A stretch of 64,000 nucleotides of DNA from a virus. Shown one piece after another: positions 53,756-61,787 of the stretch (the stretch's first letter is position 1; each line of letters opens with the position of its first letter). Below the pieces are notes generated by a model. The model had not been told where the DNA came from. It saw only the letters and a program-made list of their open reading frames with translations, and ran no database searches. The DNA lies in IMG/VR virus record IMGVR_UViG_3300010885_027635, positions 27,667-91,666 of that record; one strand, 5' to 3'. The translations under genes were made by a program, and so were the position numbers.

Positions 53756-54230
53756 ACAAAGCTGTTAGATATTCTTCAGGCCAGGTATCATAAAAGCCCT
53801 TCTTGGCAACAAGTTGGGCTTTTTCATTTAGGTCACTCAGACTTTGCACCAGAGCCAAGGCATAGGTACCTTGATTCATACTAACACCATTGACAATTTC
53901 AGGATCGCCTGGATGATCCTCTAAAGCCAACAAGTTGTTATCCAATAGGTGCACAATGTTTGCAGCCCGTAGACTTTCGCTAAAATGCCGGTATTCCCAA
54001 TATGCAGGATCGTAAGCAAAGATAATAACACTCTTGTTTAATCCACTTTTGGAAATCTCCAGCAAGTCTACATAAGGATCTGTGCCTAACCTGACTTCAA
54101 AGTCTTTATCTAGTCTAGCTTTTCTAGCATACGGGCACGGAGCCCAGTTGCCCAGTGCAGGATGAGGAACTTCTACAAAGTCTACTATCCACTGCTCTAT
54201 TGCTTGTTTTACAGTTGTTAAGTCTAGCAT
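53724..54230 (-). CDS. Conserved hypothetical protein
   Basis: A 168-residue protein I cannot assign. The N-terminus IEQWIVDFVEVPHPALGNWAPCPYARKARL has a Pro/Trp/Cys pattern (W-x-P-C-P-[FY]-A) I recognise from conserved hypothetical proteins. The middle (VIIFAYDPAYWEYRHFSESL) is alpha/beta. There is no signal peptide or membrane segment. It follows the 62-codon tail ORF with a TGATG overlap, so it is transcribed and probably translated with the gp26 unit. Confidence 0.6.
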   Translation of the reverse strand: MLDLTTVKQAIEQWIVDFVEVPHPALGNWAPCPYARKARLDKDFEVRLGTDPYVDLLEISKSGLNKSVIIFAYDPAYWEYRHFSESLRAANIVHLLDNNLLALEDHPGDPEIVNGVSMNQGTYALALVQSLSDLNEKAQLVAKKGFYDTWPEEYLTALFTHRKDPRQI

Positions 54231-54418
54231 CAGAAGAAAGGCAATCCAGATTTTTTAGTAGTCTCAAGATTTTCTTTTACGATGTCATCGATAATGCCGC
54301 GTTCGGATCGACTCATCTGCATGGCTTCATCGTATGTTACCCCGCCTCGCATGTACCAACACAATTTTAAAACATCAAGCCGAATGTTGCGTGTTTCTTT
54401 CTCCATGGCTTCGACCAT
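54230..54418 (-). CDS. Small tail-assembly ORF, probably read by -1 frameshift from gp26
   Basis: 62 residues from the ATG at 54418 (KETRNIRLDVLKLCWYMRGG, ENLETTKKSGLPFF). Its reading frame is open upstream, through the end of gp26, to the poly-T slip site at 54469-54460. A -1 shift there would join residues 1-276 of gp26 to 14 extra residues and then this ORF, a product of about 352 residues. This is the layout of the G and GT tail assembly chaperones of other phages. No Shine-Dalgarno is seen before the ATG, which favours frameshifting over separate initiation. Similar short sequences follow gp26 in related phages as I recall them. Confidence 0.65.
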   Translation of the reverse strand: MVEAMEKETRNIRLDVLKLCWYMRGGVTYDEAMQMSRSERGIIDDIVKENLETTKKSGLPFF

Positions 54419-54444
54419 AAGGCCGATGCCTTCGGAGTCTAGGA

Positions 54445-55287
54445 CTAGGAGGCGGTTTCGAAAAAATTTGACATGTCAAGAGTAAACTCTTGTTTATACT
54501 CATGCGAGCATTCAGGACAAGTAAGTTGTAGTGGGGGAATATCTGTTTGTGATCTCAGTTCAATTACTTTGTCACGTACTGTTTCAAACACGTTCTTTGG
54601 TGCATTGACCAAAAACTCTTCAATTTGCTTGCCGTCGGTTACCATAGCATCTGAAGTTTTAACTGCGGCAACCGAAGCACTGATACTGCGAATAGTCAAG
54701 TTGGTAATGCGTCTAAATGCATCACCTAGCTGTTTCATTTTTTCTTCTTCGCCGGTGTCGCTGTTGTTGACAATTTGTATAATTTTTGAATCTTCGTACT
54801 GTACACGGCTGATATCGTTGATTTGACGATAGGTTAGTGGCGTAAAGAACATGGTTAAATCACCAATTGACAACGGTTTATCGTAGTCGGGCATTTTTAT
54901 GTTGTCTAACACTGTACGCAGATCAACTGTGACCTGATGAGTGTGGCCACAACTAGGACAAGTAGACGAAATTTCCATTTCGTGTCCGTAACTGGCTAGT
55001 CGAATAGCACACAACAATGCACTAAGATCCACGGCTGTTACTGCCCACGGATCTGCAATAGCTGGCACACAACTGCCAATAACTCCAGCGGTACTTGCAC
55101 CGTTAAACAAGGCGTCTGGCGTTCGATTGGTAATTTCGTCCACAGCAGTCATAGGAAATATTGGAATTTCACCATTGGGCGGCAGTGCTACTGTGCCTGC
55201 AGGATAAAATTTCCCGCCACTGGGCAACCGCAAATGAATTGCTGGTTGTCTAAAGTATTTGCTCAAAGGATTGGTAGTTTGGGTCAT
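54445..55287 (-). CDS. 26: Baseplate hub/assembly protein gp26
   Basis: A 280-residue protein of the T4 gp26 (T4_baseplate) type; T4 gp26 has 208 residues. The N-terminus LSKYFRQPAIHLRLPSGGKFYPAG and MTAVDEITNRTPDALFNG are typical. Two zinc-binding pairs are visible: CPSCGHTHQ in the middle and CPECSHEYKQ near the end. It acts in hub and tail assembly, probably as the chaperone on the tape measure. Near the 3' end the sequence A-AAT-TTT-TTC offers two overlapping -1 slip heptamers before the stop. Confidence 0.8.
   Translation of the reverse strand: MTQTTNPLSKYFRQPAIHLRLPSGGKFYPAGTVALPPNGEIPIFPMTAVDEITNRTPDALFNGASTAGVIGSCVPAIADPWAVTAVDLSALLCAIRLASYGHEMEISSTCPSCGHTHQVTVDLRTVLDNIKMPDYDKPLSIGDLTMFFTPLTYRQINDISRVQYEDSKIIQIVNNSDTGEEEKMKQLGDAFRRITNLTIRSISASVAAVKTSDAMVTDGKQIEEFLVNAPKNVFETVRDKVIELRSQTDIPPLQLTCPECSHEYKQEFTLDMSNFFETAS
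54460..54469 (-). promoter_or_regulatory. Predicted -1 frameshift site
   Basis: On the minus strand the sequence AAATTTTTTC contains A-AAT-TTT (54469-54463) and T-TTT-TTC (54466-54460), both of the X-XXY-YYZ type in the gp26 frame. A 5-bp hairpin (AAGGC-ATCG-GCCTT) follows about 25 nt downstream, a modest possible stimulator. Confidence 0.6.
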
Positions 55288-55304
55288 TTTTTCACCATAA
55301 GTAT

Positions 55305-55314
55305 TAGTATACTA
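55305..55314. promoter_or_regulatory. Palindromic -10-like element between divergent genes
   Basis: TAGTATACTA reads TATACT on both strands, in the 46-nt gap between gp26 (minus) and the first tape-measure gene (plus). No good -35 is seen on either side, so it is a weak candidate for a shared promoter element. Confidence 0.25.
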
Positions 55315-55333
55315 CTTAGCGAGCTAAAAACCC

Positions 55334-57523
55334 ATGGCCAATGAAAATGATGAAATAATTGACGGAATGAGCAAATTGCGAGATTCCTTTCAAGGTATTT
55401 CTCGCCAAGCCAAAGATGACGCACAAGGCTTAGATGCTTTTTTAAAAGCCACTGGGCAAGGTGCCGCTGCAGTTACCAAAAGTCTAGGAAGCTGGGCCGC
55501 TGGTGCCAGCAACGGAAAAACCAGTTTTCAAAGTTTGGAAAATGTAGTTGACATAGCCAGCGGTGCGTTGCAAGCTATGGCCAAGACTGTTCCCTACGCA
55601 GGACAAGCTGCAGCTGCGGCTATCGAAGCCACAGGCGAAGCTACCAAATTCTTACTTAAACAAATGGATCAATCCATCAAGGCCTATAATGATGTGGCCA
55701 AAGTTGGTGCCGCCACTGCTGATGGCATCAAAGGAATGCAACGACAATTTATTGCGTCGGGCATGCCGTTGACCAGTTTTACCAAAATAGTAGGCCAAAA
55801 CTCTGTGGCTTTAGCACGTTGGCGTGGCGTCACTGGCGAAGGTGCCGAAGACTTTAGTGACATAGTAGGAAAGTTTACCAAACAAGGTGATGACAGCTTG
55901 CGTATGTTGGGTATGAATGCAGAGCAAATAGGTGAAACCACTGCAGCCTATTTGTCACAGCAAACACGTCTTGGAGAAGCCCAAGGCAAATCCAATCAGC
56001 AACTAGCTGATGGTACCAGAAAGTATGCCATAGAACTAGATCAACTGCAAAAAGTCACAGGCCTGAATCGCAGTGAAATACAAAAGCAACAAGACAAGGC
56101 ATTAAGTGAAAGTCGTTTCAGAGCCAACATACAAGACATGACCGACAAAGGTCAAGGCGAAACTGCACAGAAATTTTTAAGATTATCAACAGCCATGGGC
56201 GATGGTGAACTAGGAAAAGGCATCAGAGATATATTAGGGGGTGCCAATACCAAGGCCGCCAAGGCCCTGATAGCATCCAGTGGTGGTGCTGTTAATGACA
56301 TTATTGATCGAATGAAAAGCGGTCAAATTGATGAAAAGCAAGCACAGGTTGAATTGCAAGCAGCCACTAGAAAAAACATGGACAGCCAACGACAGTACGC
56401 TAAAACAGCAGACAAAAATACTAGTCCGTTTGTTGATCAAGCCGAACTGTCTGATTTTAATAATCGAGATCTTAATAAGGCCTGGGACAAGGCCAAAACA
56501 GCTACAGCAGCTCAAATAGACGGCCAAGACCAATTGACCAAAGACACGGTCAAAGCACAAAAAAATATTGAACGTATGAATATAGAAATCCAAGAGCTGG
56601 GATTTACGTTCATGGACAAAGCAGCACCGGTTGTGAAAAATGTAGCCAAATCCATGGCCGACATGTTCAAATGGGTCAATAAACAGCTAGGTAAAAAAGA
56701 CGACGAGCGGGTTGATCGTGCATTGGTAGCATCTGGGTCAACTGGTACCGGCATGGACATGGGTGGCGGCGAAATCATGGCCGCTCAAGCCGGTGGTAGT
56801 GATGATCAGAAAAAAACACTGGCAGAAAAAATTATACAAGCTGAGTCAGGCGGAAAAAACATAGCCAATCAAAGTGGTGAAGGCGGCAAAGCTACAAGTT
56901 CGGCATTTGGTCTGGCACAGTTTACCAAAGGTACGTTTGAAGGGCTGGCCGGCAAAGCTGGCAAAGAAAATCCTCTGTACGGCAAAACCTGGGATGATTA
57001 TAAATCAGATACTGGTGTACAAAAAGAAGCATTAAATCAGCTAATGGATACTAATCGTCAGTATCTGGAAAAACAAAAGGTAAGCACCTCTGATGCAGCC
57101 ATTTATCTGGCACACTTCTTGGGCCCCAATGGTGCTGTAAAAGTTCTAAGCCAACCAGACTCGGCACCACTAGCTAGCGTAATAAGCCCATCGCAAATGG
57201 AAGCAAACCCTATGCTTCAAAAAATGTCTACAGTAGCAGACATTAAAGAATGGGCAGACAAAAAAATGGGCGGAGGCGGATATGCCAGTGCAGCCGCTGG
57301 TGCTATCCTAAGTGGCCCTATGAGTGGCTATCAACCCAACTCATCCATGGAAGGTATTGATGTCAAACCGTTGACACCAGAAAATTTAAGCAATGCAATG
57401 TCTGGTCAAGCTGGCAACGACAATGAGCTGTACGGGCTACAATTAACACAGCTTGACGCAATGATATCTACTGCTCGTGAGCAGTTATCCTACAAAGAAA
57501 AATTATTAAACTATCGGACTTGA
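55334..57523 (+). CDS. Tape-measure protein with transglycosylase-like domain
   Basis: A 729-residue protein. The first 480 residues are Ala/Gln/Lys-rich helices with a hydrophobic stretch (IEATGEATKFLL) and resemble tape-measure proteins, which set tail length inside the tube. Residues about 495-620 form a lysozyme-like transglycosylase module: EKIIQAESGGK with the catalytic Glu504, then SSAFGLAQFT and LAHFLGPNGA. It is paralogous to the next gene over the helical part (RMLGMNAEQIGET, KYAIELDQLQKVTG, ALSESRFRAN) but not over the hydrolase. The C-terminus ends in a coiled segment. No Shine-Dalgarno is seen. Confidence 0.75.
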   Translation: MANENDEIIDGMSKLRDSFQGISRQAKDDAQGLDAFLKATGQGAAAVTKSLGSWAAGASNGKTSFQSLENVVDIASGALQAMAKTVPYAGQAAAAAIEATGEATKFLLKQMDQSIKAYNDVAKVGAATADGIKGMQRQFIASGMPLTSFTKIVGQNSVALARWRGVTGEGAEDFSDIVGKFTKQGDDSLRMLGMNAEQIGETTAAYLSQQTRLGEAQGKSNQQLADGTRKYAIELDQLQKVTGLNRSEIQKQQDKALSESRFRANIQDMTDKGQGETAQKFLRLSTAMGDGELGKGIRDILGGANTKAAKALIASSGGAVNDIIDRMKSGQIDEKQAQVELQAATRKNMDSQRQYAKTADKNTSPFVDQAELSDFNNRDLNKAWDKAKTATAAQIDGQDQLTKDTVKAQKNIERMNIEIQELGFTFMDKAAPVVKNVAKSMADMFKWVNKQLGKKDDERVDRALVASGSTGTGMDMGGGEIMAAQAGGSDDQKKTLAEKIIQAESGGKNIANQSGEGGKATSSAFGLAQFTKGTFEGLAGKAGKENPLYGKTWDDYKSDTGVQKEALNQLMDTNRQYLEKQKVSTSDAAIYLAHFLGPNGAVKVLSQPDSAPLASVISPSQMEANPMLQKMSTVADIKEWADKKMGGGGYASAAAGAILSGPMSGYQPNSSMEGIDVKPLTPENLSNAMSGQAGNDNELYGLQLTQLDAMISTAREQLSYKEKLLNYRT

Positions 57524-57526
57524 TAA

Positions 57527-59572
57527 ATGGCAACTGATAACGAACTACAACAACAAATGGACGAATTGCGTCAAGCTGTACAAGGGCTTGCCTCAGCCAG
57601 CCAAGACGCTGAAAAAGGCCTAGAGGCCTTTGGCAAAGCCACATGGAAAGGCGTCAAGAGTATTGGCCCAGGTCTTGGCAGTCTGGCCAAAACTGTTGGC
57701 GAAGGTGATACCAGCTTCAAGTCCATGAACAAGGTAGTAGACATTGCAGCCAATGCACTAGGTGGCATGGCCAAAGCCATACCGTTTGCTGGTGATGCAC
57801 TGTCGGCTACACTCAAAGCAACTGCCGAAGCAGCCAAGTTCTTGCTGGATCAAATGGATCAAGCAACCAAGTCGTTCAACAGCATGGCGGAAGTGGGTGC
57901 ATTGGGTGCCGATGGCATGCAAGGTGTGTTGGATCAGTCCAACGCAACAGGATTAGCATTAACATCGTGGACCAAGCTGGTACAAACCAATTCAGTAGCC
58001 CTGGCCAGAATGTCGGGCATTGCCGGCGATGGTGCCAAGGTATTTTCTGAAGCAGTTGGCAAATTAACACAAGGTAACGATGACAGTTTGCGTATGTTGG
58101 GTATGAATGCTGACCAGATTGGTGAAACAGTTGGAGCCTTTGCAAGCCAGCAAACCAGACTGGGTCGTAGTCAAAGCATGACAGCAGATCAATTGGCACT
58201 GGGTGCCAAAGAATATGCCATGGAGCTGGACCAATTGCAAAAAGTCACAGGCATGAGCCGAGACGCCATACAAAAACAACAAGATTCTGCCCTAAGCGAA
58301 AGCCGTTTCCGAGCCAACTACGAAGACTTGCTGTCACAAGGCAAAGAAAAAGAAGCCAAAGCATTAATGGCCCTGCAGACCAGCATGAGCAGTTACAGCA
58401 AAGAGCTAGGACAAGGCACAAGGGATTTAGTGTCAGGAGCAGCCAACACCGAAGCAGCCAAGCAGTTGATGAATCAAACCAATGGTGCCGCACAAGACAT
58501 TATTGCTCGTGTCAAATCTGGAGAGATTGATCAAGATCAGGCCGAGCGAGAATTGCAAGCGGCCATGAAGAACAATAAAGAAACCATGCTTCAACATGCC
58601 AAGGTAGTTGACGGCAATAGCGAAGCATATGGCAACGTTGCTGGCTCTATGGATTTTATCAATAGAGATCTAGAAAAAAGTGCAGATAAAGCTAAAACCA
58701 CTAGAGAAGCACAACTGTCTGCACAAGATAAACTGACCAAAGACACCATTGAAGCACAAAAACAAATTGAACGCATGGGCATGGAAGTTCAAAAAATGAC
58801 CATCAAAGCATTGCCATACGCAGCTGCAGCAGTAGAAAAAGTAAGTGGTGCGTTAGCAGGTCTCACAAAATTTATTAACGCAATGATTGGCGGAGAAGAT
58901 ACAGGTGCTGCCGCGGTTGAGCCGGGTTCAACTGGTACTGGTATGGACATGGGTGGTTCAGAAATTATGGCCGCAGCAGGAACCACAGCCAGCCAAAAAG
59001 ATCTAGCCAAAATGGGTCTCAAGATCAAAGAAGGCGACGTGCAAGCATCAGGTGCACAAATCAGCACACAACTGATAGAAATGGCCAAAAAAGTACAGGC
59101 CACAGTTCCAGGTTTTGCCTACTTTAGTGGCTTCAACGACAAGTTCCATCAAGAAAAATCGCCCAGTAGCAGTCACACAACTGGCCGTGCCATGGACTTT
59201 GCCTTAGCGTCACCACCTAGTCCAGAAGAAGGTGAAAAAATTGTGGGCATGCTTAAAAACATGGGTGCAAGTCTGGCCATTGATGAATATAACAATCCCA
59301 GTAGCAAAGCCACAGCTGGACACATACATGCTCAAGTTTCTGCCGCTTCCGGTGCAGTGTTAAGCGGTCCTAGTGGTGGATACTCACCGGGCCTTACCAT
59401 GCACGGTACAGAAGCTATTGTGCCACTTGACACACCCGAAAGTTCTGCTATGAATTTGGGCGGCGGCAATACCGAAATGATGACCATGCAGTTGGCCAAA
59501 CTAGAAGAGCTGGCATCAATTTTCAAAAGTCAGCTGTCGGTAGATCAAAAATTATTACAGTACTCTAGCTAG
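57527..59572 (+). CDS. Tape-measure paralogue with M15 peptidase-like domain
   Basis: 681 residues, three bases after the previous gene. The helical N-terminal 450 residues match that gene closely, so it arose by duplication. The C-terminal part differs: residues about 500-610 carry an M15-type D-Ala-D-Ala peptidase signature, SSSHTTGRAMDF with His550 and Asp557, and GHIHAQV with His599 and His601, the usual zinc ligands. It would cut peptide cross-links, complementing the glycan cutter upstream. The end (TMHGTEAIVPLD) is a motif common at the ends of tape-measure proteins. Confidence 0.75.
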   Translation: MATDNELQQQMDELRQAVQGLASASQDAEKGLEAFGKATWKGVKSIGPGLGSLAKTVGEGDTSFKSMNKVVDIAANALGGMAKAIPFAGDALSATLKATAEAAKFLLDQMDQATKSFNSMAEVGALGADGMQGVLDQSNATGLALTSWTKLVQTNSVALARMSGIAGDGAKVFSEAVGKLTQGNDDSLRMLGMNADQIGETVGAFASQQTRLGRSQSMTADQLALGAKEYAMELDQLQKVTGMSRDAIQKQQDSALSESRFRANYEDLLSQGKEKEAKALMALQTSMSSYSKELGQGTRDLVSGAANTEAAKQLMNQTNGAAQDIIARVKSGEIDQDQAERELQAAMKNNKETMLQHAKVVDGNSEAYGNVAGSMDFINRDLEKSADKAKTTREAQLSAQDKLTKDTIEAQKQIERMGMEVQKMTIKALPYAAAAVEKVSGALAGLTKFINAMIGGEDTGAAAVEPGSTGTGMDMGGSEIMAAAGTTASQKDLAKMGLKIKEGDVQASGAQISTQLIEMAKKVQATVPGFAYFSGFNDKFHQEKSPSSSHTTGRAMDFALASPPSPEEGEKIVGMLKNMGASLAIDEYNNPSSKATAGHIHAQVSAASGAVLSGPSGGYSPGLTMHGTEAIVPLDTPESSAMNLGGGNTEMMTMQLAKLEELASIFKSQLSVDQKLLQYSS

Positions 59573-59577
59573 ACTGC

Positions 59578-59585
59578 GGTAAATA
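59578..59585 (+). promoter_or_regulatory. Late promoter-like box
   Basis: GGTAAATA, 23 nt before the portal ATG at 59609, with AAGGA in the leader. The box begins a few bases after the stop of the tape-measure paralogue. Confidence 0.55.
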
Positions 59586-59608
59586 TAGCACTACTAAGGA
59601 ATTAGATA

Positions 59609-61450
59609 ATGGCTATAGACAGCGGCCGCAACGGGCGTAATGGGGGTTGGAGAAAGTACTTTAAGGTTGCCAACACCGGCGGACAACTGAGTCCTATTTC
59701 AGGACAAAACCAGTTTGGACTACCTAACTACCCACGCCAAACTGGTGCAGGGTTTGAAAACGGTGGCACAGGCAATGACTTTGCCTTCCGCAACTATGCC
59801 AGCAGACTACCAGAGGTATATTCTGGGCATCCTAATCGTATTGAACGTTATAATCAGTACGAAAACATGGACTGCGATAGTGAAGTAAATGCCTGTTTAG
59901 ACATCATAGCTGAGTTTAGTACTCAGATGAATAACGAAAACGAAACACCGTTTGAAATTAATTTTACAGACAAGCCCACGGACCACGAAGTAGAAATTAT
60001 TAAAAAGCAACTACAGCAGTGGACCAAAATGAACAAGTTGGATCAGCGTATATTCAAACTGTTTCGCAACACCATCAAGTACGGCGACCAAGTATTTGTG
60101 CGTGACCCAGAAACATTTGAAATGATGTGGGTAGACATGGTCAAAGTTGCCCGTGTTATTGTAAACGAAAGCGAAGGCAAGCGTCCTGAGCAGTATATCA
60201 TTCGCGATATTAACCCTAACTTCCAAAACATGAGTGTGGCACAAAAGACTACAAGTGATTACTATGTGAGTCGTGCCACAGGATCTGCAGGACAAAACAA
60301 CTATTCTGCACCCAATGGCGGTGGTGGCGGTGGAGCAGGTGGTGGCGGTGGACAGAGCCGTTTCACACAGGCCATGAACGAAACTTGCATTGATAGTCGT
60401 CACGTGGTACACATTAGCCTAAACGAAGGCTTGGACTTTTTCTGGCCATTTGGACAAAGTATCCTAGAAAACATTTTCAAAGTTTACAAACAAAAAGAAC
60501 TGCTGGAAGATTCAGTATTGATTTATCGTGTACAACGTGCTCCAGAGCGTCGTGTGTTTAAAATTGACGTGGGCGACATGCCAAGCCACATGGCCATGCA
60601 GTTTGTTGAGCGTGTCAAAAACGAAATGCATCAGCGTCGTATTCCTACCACCACAGGTGGTGGTGCCAACATGATGGATGCCAGCTATAATCCACTCAGT
60701 ATCAACGAAGACTTCTTCTTTCCGTTCAACGGTGCCAGTGGCCGCGGCAGTAGTGTAGACACCTTGCAAGGCGGACAAAATCTAGGCGAAATTGACGATT
60801 TAAAATACTTTAACAACAAAATGGCACGTGGTTTGCGTGTGCCAAGTAGCTATTTGCCCACCGGTCCAGACGACTCAAATCTGGCCATGAATGACGGTCG
60901 TGTGGGCACAGCACTCATACAAGAATACCGTTTTAACCAGTACTGCATGCGTTTACAACGCTTGGTCATGCAGAAATTAGATGACGAATTTAAAATGTTC
61001 TTGCGTTGGAGAGGATTTAACATTGACTCTGGCCTGTTTAATGTTACGTTATGTGAGCCACAAAACTTTGCCAGTTACCGTCAAAGTGAGTTGGATACCA
61101 CACGTATCAGTGCATTTACACAGCTAGAACCCTTGCCTTACATGAGTAAACGCTTTATGATGAAGCGTTATTTAGGCCTTAGCGAAGAAGAAATTGTTGA
61201 AAACGAAGCCATGTGGATGGAAGAACGTGATGAACCAGACCTTGAAACTACACAAGGTCAAGATCTACGCTCAATTGGTATTACACCCGCAGGCATGGAA
61301 CAAGACATTGCCACTGGTGAAGAGCTAGCCGGTGCTGAAGGTGGTGCTGAAGCAGGTGCTCCACAAGCTGGCGGAACACCTCCGGCTGCTGGTCAAAGCC
61401 CTGGTGCAGGTGCCGCAGGTGGCGGTGCTCCTCCGATACCTACAATATAA
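59609..61450 (+). CDS. 20: Portal protein gp20
   Basis: A 613-residue portal (T4 gp20: 524), the dodecameric ring at the head vertex. Recognised from RYNQYENMDCDSEVNACLDI, KLDQRIFKLFRNTIKYGDQVFV, SRHVVHISLNEGLDFFWPFGQSILENIFKVYKQKELLEDS and the later DDLKYFNNKMARGLRVPSSYL. An insertion of about 40 residues near 215-250 holds a run of 11 glycines broken by one Ala (237-248). The C-terminal 50 residues are Ala/Gly/Pro-rich. Its stop codon TAA lies inside the late box at 61446-61453. Confidence 0.9.
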   Translation: MAIDSGRNGRNGGWRKYFKVANTGGQLSPISGQNQFGLPNYPRQTGAGFENGGTGNDFAFRNYASRLPEVYSGHPNRIERYNQYENMDCDSEVNACLDIIAEFSTQMNNENETPFEINFTDKPTDHEVEIIKKQLQQWTKMNKLDQRIFKLFRNTIKYGDQVFVRDPETFEMMWVDMVKVARVIVNESEGKRPEQYIIRDINPNFQNMSVAQKTTSDYYVSRATGSAGQNNYSAPNGGGGGGAGGGGGQSRFTQAMNETCIDSRHVVHISLNEGLDFFWPFGQSILENIFKVYKQKELLEDSVLIYRVQRAPERRVFKIDVGDMPSHMAMQFVERVKNEMHQRRIPTTTGGGANMMDASYNPLSINEDFFFPFNGASGRGSSVDTLQGGQNLGEIDDLKYFNNKMARGLRVPSSYLPTGPDDSNLAMNDGRVGTALIQEYRFNQYCMRLQRLVMQKLDDEFKMFLRWRGFNIDSGLFNVTLCEPQNFASYRQSELDTTRISAFTQLEPLPYMSKRFMMKRYLGLSEEEIVENEAMWMEERDEPDLETTQGQDLRSIGITPAGMEQDIATGEELAGAEGGAEAGAPQAGGTPPAAGQSPGAGAAGGGAPPIPTI

Positions 61451-61453
61451 ATA
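61446..61453 (+). promoter_or_regulatory. T4-type late promoter box abutting a start codon
   Basis: TATAAATA, perfect consensus, containing the portal stop codon and followed by CAGC and the ATG at 61458. It would yield a nearly leaderless transcript for the small head gene and could also feed the genes beyond it. Confidence 0.6.
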
Positions 61454-61457
61454 CAGC

Positions 61458-61679
61458 ATGATCCTTAACGAACTATACAACCGTAGCCCTGAAGCGTATC
61501 AGGATGTGAGTCAAGACAACAGTCAACCGCAATTGGGCGACCTGCGTAAGACTCGTCTCACTCTACAGCAACTTAGTAAATTACGTCAAATGAATGATGT
61601 GCGTAATTTTGAATACAAAGAAAAACTCAAAAAGGTGCGTCAACAATATGCACCTCCTCCTGCCGCTCCGGCAATGTAG
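61458..61679 (+). CDS. Small head-region protein after the portal
   Basis: A 73-residue protein from the ATG at 61458. It is basic and helical (MILNELYNRSPEAYQD, RKTRLTLQQLSKLRQMNDVRNFEYKEKLKKVRQQY), with a Pro/Ala tail. Proteins of this size and type commonly follow gp20 in T4-like marine phages; the function is unsettled, perhaps a prohead core part. It has no Shine-Dalgarno and sits right behind a perfect late box. Confidence 0.65.
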   Translation: MILNELYNRSPEAYQDVSQDNSQPQLGDLRKTRLTLQQLSKLRQMNDVRNFEYKEKLKKVRQQYAPPPAAPAM

Positions 61680-61683
61680 TAAA

Positions 61684-61730
61684 ACTGTAATAAAAACAGT
61701 CAAAAACTAACACTTTTAAACCTTAAAAGT
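61684..61730 (+). terminator. AT-rich hairpins, weak terminator candidates
   Basis: Two hairpins lie between genes: ACTGT/ACAGT (61684-61700) and an 8-bp stem ACTTTTAA/TTAAAAGT (61712-61730) with a 3-nt loop. No clean U-run follows, so they may be processing or attenuation structures ahead of the promoter at 61750. Confidence 0.3.
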
Positions 61731-61749
61731 ACCTATATTTTGTAATATA

Positions 61750-61757
61750 TGTAAATA
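61750..61757 (+). promoter_or_regulatory. Late promoter-like box
   Basis: TGTAAATA, 30 nt before the ATG at 61788, followed by a strong AAGGAG ribosome-binding site. It would drive prohead core, protease and scaffold genes. Confidence 0.55.
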
Positions 61758-61787
61758 TATCTACGAGCCATTCTTTAAGGAGAAAAT

